This document shows, in pieces, positions 39,644-48,534 of a stretch of 50,893 nt of DNA. The translations under genes were made by a program, and so were the position numbers. Below the pieces are notes generated by a model. It had not been told where the DNA came from. It worked only from the letters and a program-made list of their open reading frames with translations, and did no database searches. The stretch lies in contig NZ_JAUQWH010000051.1 in assembly GCF_030757795.1 (NCBI RefSeq), forward strand, positions 1 through 50,893. The letters are read 5' to 3'. The stretch comes from Actinoplanes oryzae (GTDB taxonomy: Bacteria; Actinomycetota; Actinomycetes; Mycobacteriales; Micromonosporaceae). How positions within the stretch are numbered: position 1 is the stretch's first letter; each line of letters opens with the position of its first letter.

Positions 39644-42600
39644 ATGAACGGCTGGAGCTCCCACAGCGGTTATCCGTACGGTGGCTGGGAGGACGAGCCC
39701 GCCTGGGTCTACGAGATCACCTGGGAGTGGGAACCCCTCCCGGGCCAGCGCTACCCCGGCGACCCGGGCCGGCGCCGCGCCGTCCACCACCCGGTGTACG
39801 ACGCGTCGGCCGCCGCCTCGGCCGCGGCCGCCTGGGACGCCGATTTCAAGACCATCGCCCAGGCCTCGTCCCCGCCGTCGTTCGACGCCCCCACCTCGGG
39901 CGCCCCGTTCGAGGGCATGCCGGTCTCCGGTCCCCCCGTCTCCGGCCCCGGCTACGGCCGCGCCGTCCCCCCGGTGTCAGGCGCTGGCTACGGCCGCGCC
40001 GTCCCCCCGGTCTCGGGCGCGGGCTACGGCCGCGCCGTCCCGCCCGTCTCGGGCGCGGGCTACGGCCGCGCCGTCCCGCCCGTCTCGGGCGCCGGCTACG
40101 CGGGGCCCGACTCCGGGGCGCCGGGCCGAGGCGCCCGGCCGGTCTCCCCCGCCTCGGGACGCGCCTCGGTCGGACGTCCCCCGCAGCCGCCGCCCTCGTG
40201 GGAGGGTCCCGGCCGCGGCGGGCAGGGCTTCGGCGGGCCGGCCGCGGGCGGCCAGCCGTCCTGGAACCGTCCCGTGCCGCTGCCGGACCGGCTGCCCGAG
40301 TCCCAGCAGCCGGGCTTCCGCCAGCCGGGCACGCCGGGCTCCCCGCAGCCCGGCCCACACCAGCCTGCTCCCCACCACGCCGACCCCTACCAGCCCGGCC
40401 CGCACCAGCCTGCTCCCCACCAGGGCGACCCCTACCAGCCCGGTCCTCAGCAGGCCGATCCTTACCAGCCTGGCCCTCAGCAGGCCGCGTCCTATCCGCA
40501 GGAGGCCTACCAGCAGCCGCGGCCGGGATACGAGCAGCCGCACTCGCCCTACGGGCAGCCGGGCCGGCCGCAGCCGCCCGCGTGGGACCAGCCCCCACCG
40601 CCCGCGTGGGAGCAGTCCGCGCGGCCCTCGGGAGCCCCGCAGCCTTCGCGGCCCGCGCAGCCTCCGCAGGCCGCCCAGCCGCAGCGGTCGCCGTCCTCGC
40701 CCTGGGACGGACCGCAGCCGGGATCCTGGGAGCAGCCCCGGGCTCAGCAACCGTCCTGGAACCAGCAGCGCCCGCAGCCCCAGCCGCACGAGCGCCAGCC
40801 GGGCGGCCACTCCCCCGCGCCCGGCGCCGCGACGCCGCACGCCGCACCGGATCCGAGCCGGGCGCCCTTCGCTGCGCAGGGGCAGGACCGCACGCCGTTC
40901 GACCCACGCCAGGAGCAGCCGGGGCAGGACCGCACGCCGTTCGACCCACGCCAGGAGCAGCCGGGGCAGGACCGCACGCCGTTCGACGCGCGCCAGGGGC
41001 AGCCGGGGCCGGTCGACTCGCGGCAGAGTTGGCAGGGTCCGGTCGATCCGCGCCAGGGCTCGCGGCCCGCGGCGCAGGACCAGCGCCAATCCGCCCAGCA
41101 GGGGTGGCAGCAGGTTCCGGACAACCGGCACGACGCCCCGGACGCCCGCCCCGGCCAGGACCTTCGCCGTCCGCCCCAGGAGGACCGGCTGCCCCGTGGC
41201 GGCTTCCCGGCGCCCCAGCCGACGGCACAGAACGCGCCCTGGTCTCCCCCGGCCGACCCCCGCCCCGCGCCTTCCCAGGACGCCCGCCCGGCGCCATCAC
41301 AGGACGCTCGCCCGGCGCCTACCCCGGACGCCTCCGCCCGGGCGCCCTACGGGCAGGAGCCGCCCACGCCTCCTTACGCGGCGCCTGAGCAGGCTGCGCC
41401 GCCTTTCGCACCCCAGAGTGCGGCGCCGCCGTTCGCACCCCAGAGTGCGGCGCCGCCTTTCACGCCTCGAAGTGCGGCCACACCTTTCTCGCCGCAGGCG
41501 TCGCCGTCGCCTACGTCGTCGGCTTCGTTCGCGCCGCAGGTGGGAGCCGGTGCTCCGGGGACGCGCGACGTCGAGCCGCCGACCGAGACCCGGTTGCCGG
41601 CACCGTCGCGGGAGAGCGCCCCGACGTCCTCGGCGCCTACCCCCACGTCGCCGGCAGCCGCGTCGCCGGCGCCATCTTTCGCTCCGGCGGCGCAGACTCG
41701 GGCGCCGGTGGCCGGGGCCGGTGGGCCGCTGTACCCGGGTTCGCCAGCAGCGGATCCCGGTCGTCACGGCGCTGCGTCCGAGGCGACCGCCCCGGCCGGC
41801 ACGGCGGGCAGCTCCGCGGTGGCGGGCACGTCGGGCGCGCCGACCGGCGTCGATCCTTCGCTCGAGGACACGGCCATCACGGAGCTGCCCGGGGAGGGCG
41901 CTGCGCTCGGCGAGCCGCGGGAGCAGGCGGCGACCGGATCGCTGGAGGACACGGCGATCACGGAGGTGCCCGGCGGGGTGCCGTTCACGGGCGGGGCTGC
42001 GGCGGCGGAGGCGATCGAGCCTGCCGCCAGCGGGCCGCCGTTCGTGGCCGGGGAGATCGAGCCGGCTGCCGGGGAGCTCGGTAGCGCGCTTGCCGGGGAG
42101 CTCGAGAGCGCGCCTGCCGACGAGTTCGGTAGCGCGCCTGCCGGCGAGATCGGAAGTGGGAGCGCTGATGATCTCGCGAGCGAGGCCGGTGCGTCCGGCG
42201 GCGACCTCGGTGGGGCCCCGGACGGCGGCGCCGGGAACGAGGACGAGGAACGCGGGCTTGGCTGGCTGCTGAAGATGAGCGGGCTGGGTGCGGCTACGGC
42301 TGATCCCGAGTCGCTGCCCGTCTCGCCGGCTCCGGCGTCGGCGGAGGTTGTGCCCGCCGCGCCGGTTTCTCCGGATGTGCCCGTGCGGCTCGACTGGTTC
42401 TCCGGCACCGGTGAAAACGCGCTGGCCACGACGGACGTCCCGGCCAAGGAAGCACCGGCCGAGGAAGCACCGGCGGAGGCGCCGGTCGAGGAAGCACCGA
42501 TCGAGGAAGCGGCGATCGAGGAAGCGGCGGTCGAGGCCGAACTCGTCCAGGCGGAGCCGGACGAAGCGCCCCTCGAGGAGCAGGACGTCGAGGCGCGCAC

Positions 42601-44584
42601 GGACGAGGGCGCCGAAGGCCCGGAGACTGCCGAGGCGATCGCGGAGAGCGGCGAGGACGCCGCGGACGATGGGTCTGCCGAGGTTGATGCGGTTGCTGTC
42701 GTAGTCGAGGAGCCCGCTTCTGACGAGGCGGGCGAGGAGAAGCCGCCGTCGGAAGAAGCAACGTCGGATGATGTGGCTCCCGCGGGGCCGGATGCCGAGG
42801 ACTCGGACCGGGAGACGGACTCCGGCGACGCGGGTGAGCCGGAGGAAGCCGCAGACACCGAGAGCCCGGAAGCGGCGGAGCTACCGGGCGATGGCACGCA
42901 CCCGGAGCAGGGCCAAGCCGAGGAACTACAGGCAGAGCAACCGCAGGCAGAGGAAGTACAGGCAGAGGAACCCCGGGGCGAGGAATCCGAGGCCGAGGCC
43001 ACGCCGGCCGAGGAAGCGGCGCCCCCGGAAGCGGAGCCCGAAGACACTGCAGCTGAAGAAGAGCAGCCCCAGGAAGAGCAGAAGGAAGAGCAGCCCCAGG
43101 CAGAGGACGCCCAAGAGGAGCACGCCGGCGAGGAGCCGGAGACAGCCGTCGAGGAGCCGGCTGCGGAGGTGCAGGACGCGCAGGGCGGCGAGGACCCCGT
43201 ACGGGCGCCGTCGGTGCAGTTGCCGGTGCTTACCGTGGCGCCTCCGCCGGAGCCGGTGGTGGAGGTCGAGCGGCGGCGGGCGGATCCTGAGGAGGTGCTC
43301 TCGGCGTACGCGTGGGTGGTGGACCCGGTCACGCTGCGGGAGCGCGCCGATGACCCCGAGCTGCTGCTGGGGCTGCGGGATCGGTTGAGCGACCGGCTGG
43401 AGTACGCCGAGCGGGACGCGATCCGGGCACGGCTGCTGAGCCTGCGGGCGGTGACGAGCCGGCTGCTCGGGGAGTTCGGGCGGGCGCTCGCGGACGGGCG
43501 GGAGGCGCTGCGGCACGCGGAGGCCGCCGGTGAGCTGGCGCTGACCGCGCTCGTGCAGGCCCGGGTCGCCGGGGTGCAGCACTGGCGGGGTGATTTCGCG
43601 GAGGCGGACCGGCTCTACGCGGAGGCGAACTCCGTCGAGCTGCCCGCGCGGTTGCGGGCCGAGATGCACGTGAACGCCGGGCGGTCGTGCTACGAGCAGG
43701 GGCGCTATCTCGAGGCGTGCAACCACTTCGAGCGGGCGCTGGAGTTGCGGCGGGTGGAGGATCCCGAGCTCGTCGCCCGGACGGGGGCCGCGCTCGACGC
43801 CGTGATGGCGCGCGTGCAGGAGGGCGGCTGGGGGCCGTACCCGCGGTCCCGGGAGGAGATTCTGCAGCAGAGCCGTCCGCCGCAGCCCTCCGCGGATCAC
43901 GAGACCGGCCTGCACGGGTACGCAAACAGCAGCGGCGACCTCGTCGTCCCGGCGCTCTACGCGGAGGCGAAGACCTTCGCCGAGGGTGCCGCGTGGGTAC
44001 GCAAGCCCGATGCGGACGCCTGGGAGCTGATCGACGAGTCCGGCGCGCTGCTGATCGACGACACGTCGGCGTACCGGAATGTCGGGCCCTTCTCCGACGG
44101 GCTCGCCTGGGTGTCGCGGGAGGACGAGGGCGGCTGGATCGCGGTCGACTGGCACAACCGGGTCATCGTGCCCGGCGGGTTCGACGAGGTGCGGCCGTTC
44201 CGGCGCGGGGTCGCCCCGGTACGCCGCGGCGGCTGGGGTGCGGTCGACCGGCACGGGCGGATCGTGGTGGCGCCGCGCTACCAGGGGTTCGTGACGGTGC
44301 TGACCGGCGGCGGCCCGGTGGACGGGTTCACCGAGGAGGGGCTGGCCGTGGTCGACGCCGGGGACGGGGTCGGCGTGGTGGACGCGGCCGGTCAGGTGGT
44401 CGTACCTGCGGTGCATGCGAAGCTGCTCATCCACCCGGTCGCCTTCGTCGTGGCGGACGCGGACGGGCGCTGGGGTGCCCTCGACCGCCGGGGCGAGCCG
44501 CTCATCGACCACGCGCACGCCGACCCGGCCGAGGTCGCGCGCGAGATCGAGCGGCAGCGGGCGGAGACGCGCCCCGTTTTGTAA
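39644..44584 (+). CDS. 1646-residue disordered/TPR/WG-repeat protein
   Basis: There are four zones. Residues 1-85 form a short Trp/Tyr-rich head (GWEDEPAWVYEITWEWEPLP). Residues about 85-735 are Pro/Gln/Gly/Ala-rich and disordered, with 12-residue GYGRAVPPVSGA repeats (103-152) and a 14-residue GQDRTPFDPRQEQP repeat (three copies from about 413). Residues about 735-1190 are acidic (runs of EEAPAEEAP type), with SLEDTAITE twice (about 739 and 766). Residues about 1215-1400 are TPR-like helices (LLSLRAVTSRLLGEFGRALADGREAL, RSCYEQGRYLEACNHFERALELR). Residues about 1425-1625 are WG repeats (GWIAVDWHNRVIVPGGFDEVRPF, GWGAVDRHGRIVVAPRYQGF, RWGALDRRGEPLI). There is no signal peptide or membrane span. 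It is probably a cytoplasmic scaffold; function unknown. Confidence 0.85.
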   Translation: MNGWSSHSGYPYGGWEDEPAWVYEITWEWEPLPGQRYPGDPGRRRAVHHPVYDASAAASAAAAWDADFKTIAQASSPPSFDAPTSGAPFEGMPVSGPPVSGPGYGRAVPPVSGAGYGRAVPPVSGAGYGRAVPPVSGAGYGRAVPPVSGAGYAGPDSGAPGRGARPVSPASGRASVGRPPQPPPSWEGPGRGGQGFGGPAAGGQPSWNRPVPLPDRLPESQQPGFRQPGTPGSPQPGPHQPAPHHADPYQPGPHQPAPHQGDPYQPGPQQADPYQPGPQQAASYPQEAYQQPRPGYEQPHSPYGQPGRPQPPAWDQPPPPAWEQSARPSGAPQPSRPAQPPQAAQPQRSPSSPWDGPQPGSWEQPRAQQPSWNQQRPQPQPHERQPGGHSPAPGAATPHAAPDPSRAPFAAQGQDRTPFDPRQEQPGQDRTPFDPRQEQPGQDRTPFDARQGQPGPVDSRQSWQGPVDPRQGSRPAAQDQRQSAQQGWQQVPDNRHDAPDARPGQDLRRPPQEDRLPRGGFPAPQPTAQNAPWSPPADPRPAPSQDARPAPSQDARPAPTPDASARAPYGQEPPTPPYAAPEQAAPPFAPQSAAPPFAPQSAAPPFTPRSAATPFSPQASPSPTSSASFAPQVGAGAPGTRDVEPPTETRLPAPSRESAPTSSAPTPTSPAAASPAPSFAPAAQTRAPVAGAGGPLYPGSPAADPGRHGAASEATAPAGTAGSSAVAGTSGAPTGVDPSLEDTAITELPGEGAALGEPREQAATGSLEDTAITEVPGGVPFTGGAAAAEAIEPAASGPPFVAGEIEPAAGELGSALAGELESAPADEFGSAPAGEIGSGSADDLASEAGASGGDLGGAPDGGAGNEDEERGLGWLLKMSGLGAATADPESLPVSPAPASAEVVPAAPVSPDVPVRLDWFSGTGENALATTDVPAKEAPAEEAPAEAPVEEAPIEEAAIEEAAVEAELVQAEPDEAPLEEQDVEARTDEGAEGPETAEAIAESGEDAADDGSAEVDAVAVVVEEPASDEAGEEKPPSEEATSDDVAPAGPDAEDSDRETDSGDAGEPEEAADTESPEAAELPGDGTHPEQGQAEELQAEQPQAEEVQAEEPRGEESEAEATPAEEAAPPEAEPEDTAAEEEQPQEEQKEEQPQAEDAQEEHAGEEPETAVEEPAAEVQDAQGGEDPVRAPSVQLPVLTVAPPPEPVVEVERRRADPEEVLSAYAWVVDPVTLRERADDPELLLGLRDRLSDRLEYAERDAIRARLLSLRAVTSRLLGEFGRALADGREALRHAEAAGELALTALVQARVAGVQHWRGDFAEADRLYAEANSVELPARLRAEMHVNAGRSCYEQGRYLEACNHFERALELRRVEDPELVARTGAALDAVMARVQEGGWGPYPRSREEILQQSRPPQPSADHETGLHGYANSSGDLVVPALYAEAKTFAEGAAWVRKPDADAWELIDESGALLIDDTSAYRNVGPFSDGLAWVSREDEGGWIAVDWHNRVIVPGGFDEVRPFRRGVAPVRRGGWGAVDRHGRIVVAPRYQGFVTVLTGGGPVDGFTEEGLAVVDAGDGVGVVDAAGQVVVPAVHAKLLIHPVAFVVADADGRWGALDRRGEPLIDHAHADPAEVAREIERQRAETRPVL
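39950..40105 (+). repeat. 36-bp in-frame tandem repeat in the WG-repeat gene
   Basis: Units start at 39950, 39986, 40022 and 40058, with a diverged one at 40094. Each encodes GYGRAVPPVSGA. Confidence 0.9.
40880..41005 (+). repeat. 42-bp in-frame tandem repeat in the WG-repeat gene
   Basis: Units start at 40880, 40922 and 40964, nearly identical, each encoding GQDRTPFDPRQEQP. The DNA identity is higher than codon choice needs, suggesting recent duplication. Confidence 0.9.
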
Positions 44585-44597
44585 GTGAACCGGCGGG

Positions 44598-44603
44598 TAG
44601 CCT
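44598..44603 (+). promoter_or_regulatory. -10 box TAGCCT for a leaderless aldo-keto-reductase mRNA
   Basis: TAGCCT, then CCGCTCC (7 nt), then the ATG at 44611, only 14 nt after the stop of the large gene. Confidence 0.55.
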
Positions 44604-44610
44604 CCGCTCC

Positions 44611-45600
44611 ATGGAATATCGTCACCTGGGCCGCTCCGGCCTGATGATCAGCGAGATCGCGTACGGCAACTGGATCACCCACGGCTCGCAGGTCGAGGAG
44701 GACGCGGCGAAGGCCTGTGTGCGCGCCGCCCTCGAGGTGGGCATCACCACGTTCGACACCGCGGACACGTACGCGGGCACGAAGGCCGAGGAAGTCCTGG
44801 GCCGCGCGCTGAAGGGCGAGCGCCGGGAGGGGCTGGAGATCTTCACGAAGGTCTTCTGGCCGACCGGACCGGGGCGCAACGACCGCGGCCTGTCCCGCAA
44901 GCACATCCAGGAGTCGATCAACGGCTCGCTGCGCCGGCTGCAGACCGACTATGTCGACGTCTACCAGGCGCACCGCTACGACTACGAGACACCGCTCGAG
45001 GAGACGATGCAGACGTTCGCGGACGTCGTGCACAGCGGCAAGGCCCACTACATCGGCGTCTCCGAGTGGACCGCCTCCGAGATCCGGGCCGGCTGGGAGC
45101 TCGCGCAGGACCTGAAGATCCCGCTCGTGTCGAACCAGCCGCAGTACTCGATGCTGTGGCGGGTCATCGAGGCCGAGGTCGTGCCCACCAGCATCGAGCT
45201 GGGCGTCGGCCAGGTGGTCTTCTCCCCCATCGCGCAGGGCGTGCTGTCCGGCAAGTACGAGCCGGGCAAGCAGCCGCCGGCCGGATCGCGCGCGGAGTCC
45301 AACTCGCAGATCATCCAGCGCTACATGAGCGACGAGATGCTCACCACGGTCCAGAAGCTCAAGCCGCTGGCCGAGCAGGCGGGCCTGTCGATGGCCCAGC
45401 TCGCCGTCGCGTGGGTGCTGCAGAACGACAACGTCTCCGCGGCGATCGTGGGCGCCTCGCGTCCCGAGCAGGTTCACGACAACGCGAAGGCGGCCGGCGT
45501 CAAGCTCGAGGCCGACCTGATGAAGGCGATCGACGAGGTCGTGGGCGGGATCGCCGAGCGCGACCCGGCCAAGACCGTGAGCCCGGCCAAGCGGCCGTAA
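44611..45600 (+). CDS. aldo-keto reductase (Kv-beta/YghZ-like)
   Basis: The protein has 329 residues, a single TIM barrel. MEYRHLGRSGLMISEIAYGNW is the usual start. The catalytic tetrad is seen as D in FDTADTYAGTKAEEVLG (with Tyr), K in EIFTKVFW and H in YQAHRYDYETPLEETM. NADPH-binding elements include SPIAQGVLSGKY and the C-terminal AIVGASRPEQVHDNAKAAG. The physiological substrate is not evident; the group reduces aldehydes and ketones. It has its own promoter and a bidirectional terminator. Confidence 0.93.
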   Translation: MEYRHLGRSGLMISEIAYGNWITHGSQVEEDAAKACVRAALEVGITTFDTADTYAGTKAEEVLGRALKGERREGLEIFTKVFWPTGPGRNDRGLSRKHIQESINGSLRRLQTDYVDVYQAHRYDYETPLEETMQTFADVVHSGKAHYIGVSEWTASEIRAGWELAQDLKIPLVSNQPQYSMLWRVIEAEVVPTSIELGVGQVVFSPIAQGVLSGKYEPGKQPPAGSRAESNSQIIQRYMSDEMLTTVQKLKPLAEQAGLSMAQLAVAWVLQNDNVSAAIVGASRPEQVHDNAKAAGVKLEADLMKAIDEVVGGIAERDPAKTVSPAKRP

Positions 45601-45605
45601 CGGTC

Positions 45606-45631
45606 AGGGGGTCCCGTGCCGGGACCCCCTT
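45606..45631. terminator. bidirectional terminator
   Basis: AGGGGGTCCC and GGGACCCCCTTT form a ten-base-pair stem with a short loop, between the convergent stops of the aldo-keto reductase and site-2 protease genes. There is a TTT after the plus-strand arm. Confidence 0.85.
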
Positions 45632-46450
45632 TCAGCTCCAGAACCGCATGAACGCGAGCCCGACCTGCCCCAGATCGCCCGGGATCCCGATCAGCGCGCA
45701 CAGCCAGTCGACCACGTCGAAGAAGATGACGTTGATCCTCGACTGCCACAGCAGGACGAAGAGCAGCAGGAAGCCGTACGGCGCGAAGAGGTCGTAGGCC
45801 CGCTGGTAGGCCGGGTTGAGCCAGGGCCGCAGCATGTTGCCGCCGTCCAGACCGGGCACCGGCAGGAAGTTGAGCAGGCTCGCGGTGACCTGCAGGAAGC
45901 CCAGCGCCGCCAGGCCCAGCCAGAACTCCCCGTGCGGGCCGAGCGAGGCCGTGCCGCCGCTGATCACCAGCGCGTCGTCGGCCGCGCCGAACCAGAACGG
46001 GATGGCCAGCAGCAGGGCGAAGAGCACGTTGGTGCCCGGGCCCGCCGCGCTGATCAGCGACTCCTTGACCTTGCTGCGGATGTGCGCGTGGTCGACCCAC
46101 ACCGCGCCGCCGGGCAGGCCGATGCCGCCGAGCACCACCGCGATCAGCGGGAGGACGATGCTGAGCACCGGGTGCGTGTACTTCAGCGGGTTGAGCCGCA
46201 GGTAGCCGCGGTCCGCCACGCCCCGGTCGCCGGAGAAGTAGGCGATCAGGGCGTGGGCGTACTCGTGCAGGCAGAGCGACAGGATCCACCCGGAGATGAC
46301 CAGCAGGAAGACGTCGACGCGGATGTTGCCGAAGCCGGTCCACGTCATCCACCCGCTGACCACGACCAGCGCGAGGATGCCGATGAAGACCGGGCTGGGC
46401 ACGAAGGCGCTCCGGGGCGCCCCGCGGCTCACCTGGAAGCTGCTGCTCAC
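45632..46450 (-). CDS. site-2 protease family (M50) intramembrane metalloprotease
   Basis: The protein has 272 residues with about six hydrophobic helices. The zinc motif is HEYAH (H62, E63, H66) inside the second helix (LVISGWILSLCLHEYAHALIAYF). The third ligand motif is LLNFLPVPGLDGGNMLRPWL. AAGPGTNVLFALLLAIPFW is the conserved intervening helix. There is no PDZ domain, as in compact bacterial members, which cleave membrane-bound substrates within the bilayer. The GTG start overlaps the stop of the 65-residue gene (GTGA), so the two are coupled. The substrate is unknown. Confidence 0.9.
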   Translation of the reverse strand: MSSSFQVSRGAPRSAFVPSPVFIGILALVVVSGWMTWTGFGNIRVDVFLLVISGWILSLCLHEYAHALIAYFSGDRGVADRGYLRLNPLKYTHPVLSIVLPLIAVVLGGIGLPGGAVWVDHAHIRSKVKESLISAAGPGTNVLFALLLAIPFWFGAADDALVISGGTASLGPHGEFWLGLAALGFLQVTASLLNFLPVPGLDGGNMLRPWLNPAYQRAYDLFAPYGFLLLFVLLWQSRINVIFFDVVDWLCALIGIPGDLGQVGLAFMRFWS

Positions 46451-46644
46451 TCGCCCGGCAGCAGACTCATCTTGTAGTCGACCCGGTCGTCCTCGACGAG
46501 GCTGACCTGGGTGACCCCGGCGGCCGCCAGGTCACGGTGCACCTGCCCCAGCCACGACTCGGCGTCGGCCTGGCTGCTGAACGACTCCTGGGGACCGGCC
46601 ACCGGCTGCCCGTCGACGCCCTCGTACCGCCAACTCCACGGCAT
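46447..46644 (-). CDS. 65-residue conserved hypothetical protein
   Basis: It begins MPWSWRYEGVDGQPVAGPQE and contains FSSQADAESWLGQVHRDLAAAGVTQVSLVEDD, ending VDYKMSLLPGE. It is a small alpha/beta protein with a strand-helix-strand pattern. I recall this pattern as widespread and very conserved in actinobacteria, with unknown function. GAGGAGG lies about ten bases before the ATG. Its stop overlaps the start of the site-2 protease, implying a shared operon and possibly shared function. Confidence 0.85.
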   Translation of the reverse strand: MPWSWRYEGVDGQPVAGPQESFSSQADAESWLGQVHRDLAAAGVTQVSLVEDDRVDYKMSLLPGE

Positions 46645-46754
46645 GTGCTGTCGCCCTCCTCGAATGAGCTTTCGTCCCACCCTACGGTGTGCGGCGCGAC
46701 GCGCCCGTGCGGGCGCGCGGGCGGGGCGCGCCACGGCAACGACCATGACGGCTC

Positions 46755-46760
46755 TAAGGT
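46755..46760 (+). promoter_or_regulatory. -10 box TAAGGT for leaderless cobU-cobT
   Basis: TAAGGT, then ACGGGTC (7 nt), then the ATG at 46768. No B12-riboswitch-like box was seen upstream. Confidence 0.5.
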
Positions 46761-46767
46761 ACGGGTC

Positions 46768-48534
46768 ATGTCGTGGAATTCGGTTCTGGTGCTCGGCGGG
46801 ATCCGGTCGGGGAAGTCCGCGTTCGCCGAGGCTCTGGTCGCCGACGCGCCCGCGGTCCGCTATGTCGCGACGGCGGCCGGCGGTCAGGACGACCCCGAGT
46901 GGCTGGCCCGCATCGAGGCGCACCAGCGCCGCCGCCCGCAGGCCTGGAGCACCGAGGAGACCGGCGCCGACCCGGCCCGGCTGACGGCCCTGCTGACGGA
47001 GGCCAAGCCCGACGACACGCTGCTGATCGACGACCTGGGCGGCTGGGTGGCCGCCCTGCTCGACCCGGCACACCAGCCCAACGACGACGTGGCGACGGTC
47101 ACCGCGCTGGCCGAGGCCGTGCGCTCCTGCGCCGGCCGGGTCGTGCTGGTCAGCCCCGAGGTCGGCCTGTCGCTGGTCCCGCAGACGCCGCTCGGCCGCG
47201 CCTTCGCCGACGCGGTCGGCACGGCCAACCAGGCGCTCGCCGACGCCTGCGACCGCGTGGTGCTCGTCGTCGCCGGCCGCCCCGCGTGGCTCAAGACGTC
47301 CCCCGACGAGCCCGGCATCGTGACCGACGTCCAGGCCGACGAGAGCGTGACCGTCGAGCCGCCGGCGGCCGTGCGCGTGGCGGCTGCCGCCACGCCGCTC
47401 ACCGGGACCGCGACGGCGGAGCGCCCCGACATCGTTGCCGTCACCGCGGGCGCCGGCGACGTCTCCGAGATCGAGCCGGGCATGGACCTGCCGCTGCCCG
47501 ACAGCGACGCCGGTCCGGACGCCCGCGATCGGCTGGTCACCCTCGACCTTCCGGGCGCCGGCCTGGGTGCGCTGATCGAGGCCGTCGAGTTCGCCGCGGC
47601 GACGCAGGGCACCGCGACCCCACGCCCGTGGGGCCCGGCCCGGGTGCTGCTGCTGGCCGGCCACCACGCGGGCGGCGCGGCGAGCGGCAGCGATCCCGCC
47701 GAGGGCGAGCGCCGGGCCGGTCAGGCGGAGGCCGGTGCGGGCGCGCTGGCCCGGCTGGCGGGCAGTGCCGGGGCGGATCTGGCGGTGGTGCGCGTACCGG
47801 AGAGCGGCGCGATGGAGGACGGCCCGGTGCTGACCGCCGAGGCCGTCGACGCCGCCCTGCGCCAGGGGTGGAGCCTGGCGGCCCAGGCCGCCGAGGACGG
47901 GCGCGAGGCCCTGGTCATCGCCGCCTGCGGCACCGGCACGGACGCCGCGGCTGCCGCCGTCCTCGCCGCGACCACAGGCGCCGAACCGGTGGCGGTGCTG
48001 CCCCGGGTGCTCGTGCCGGGCGGGTTCTACGACGACGAGGCGTGGATGCGCCGCTGCGCCGCCGTCCGGGACGCGATGCACCGCATCCGCCAGGAGCCGC
48101 GCGGCGCCAAGGACCTGCTGGCCCAGCTGGGCGGCGCGGACCTCGCCGTGGCGGCCGGCGTGCTGCTGGGCGCGGCAGCCGCCCGGCTGCCGGTGCTGGT
48201 CGACGGGCCGGTGGGCATCGCGGCCGGGCTGATCGCGCGGGACCTGGGTCCGCAGAGCCGGCACTGGTGCCTGCTGGCCGACGCGGGCAAGCTCGCGCTG
48301 GTCCGGCAGGGCGCGGACGTGCTCGGCCTGACCCCGGTGCTGGAGCTCGGCCTGGACCTGGGCGAGGGCGCCAACGCGCTGGCCGCGCTGCCGCTGCTGC
48401 GGACGGCGATCGCGCTGGCGGGCGCCCTGCCGGTGCACCCGGCGCTGCTCGAAGAGCCGGGCGACGGCGGGCTGGACGACGACGCCGCCTTCGTGGAGCC
48501 CGAGCCGGACGGCCCCGGCCCCGCGAGTGTCTGA
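46768..48534 (+). CDS. cobT: CobU-CobT fusion: cobinamide kinase/guanylyltransferase + nicotinate-nucleotide:DMB phosphoribosyltransferase
   Basis: The protein has 588 residues. The N-terminal 175 residues are CobU: P-loop VLVLGGIRSGKSAFAE, RYVATAAGGQDDPEWLARIEAHQRRRP with the GMP-accepting His, LLIDDLGGWVAALL and VVLVSPEVGLSLVPQTPLGRAFADAVGTANQALA. An Ala/Thr-rich linker runs to about 235. The CobT half has RVLLLAGHHAGG, VIAACGTGTDAAAAAVLAATTG, VLVDGPVGIAAGLIA and LGLDLGEGANALAALPLL with the presumed catalytic Glu. Together these make GDP-cobinamide and alpha-ribazole phosphate, the two arms of late B12 assembly. The stop overlaps cobS. The upstream in-frame region was rejected because the leaderless ATG starts exactly at the P-loop domain. 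Confidence 0.92.
   Translation: MSWNSVLVLGGIRSGKSAFAEALVADAPAVRYVATAAGGQDDPEWLARIEAHQRRRPQAWSTEETGADPARLTALLTEAKPDDTLLIDDLGGWVAALLDPAHQPNDDVATVTALAEAVRSCAGRVVLVSPEVGLSLVPQTPLGRAFADAVGTANQALADACDRVVLVVAGRPAWLKTSPDEPGIVTDVQADESVTVEPPAAVRVAAAATPLTGTATAERPDIVAVTAGAGDVSEIEPGMDLPLPDSDAGPDARDRLVTLDLPGAGLGALIEAVEFAAATQGTATPRPWGPARVLLLAGHHAGGAASGSDPAEGERRAGQAEAGAGALARLAGSAGADLAVVRVPESGAMEDGPVLTAEAVDAALRQGWSLAAQAAEDGREALVIAACGTGTDAAAAAVLAATTGAEPVAVLPRVLVPGGFYDDEAWMRRCAAVRDAMHRIRQEPRGAKDLLAQLGGADLAVAAGVLLGAAAARLPVLVDGPVGIAAGLIARDLGPQSRHWCLLADAGKLALVRQGADVLGLTPVLELGLDLGEGANALAALPLLRTAIALAGALPVHPALLEEPGDGGLDDDAAFVEPEPDGPGPASV

Noticed and set aside
46537..46767. Upstream extension of the CobU-CobT protein
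   Set aside because: It runs antisense through the 65-residue gene; the P-loop domain begins right at the ATG at 46768, which has a well-placed -10 box.
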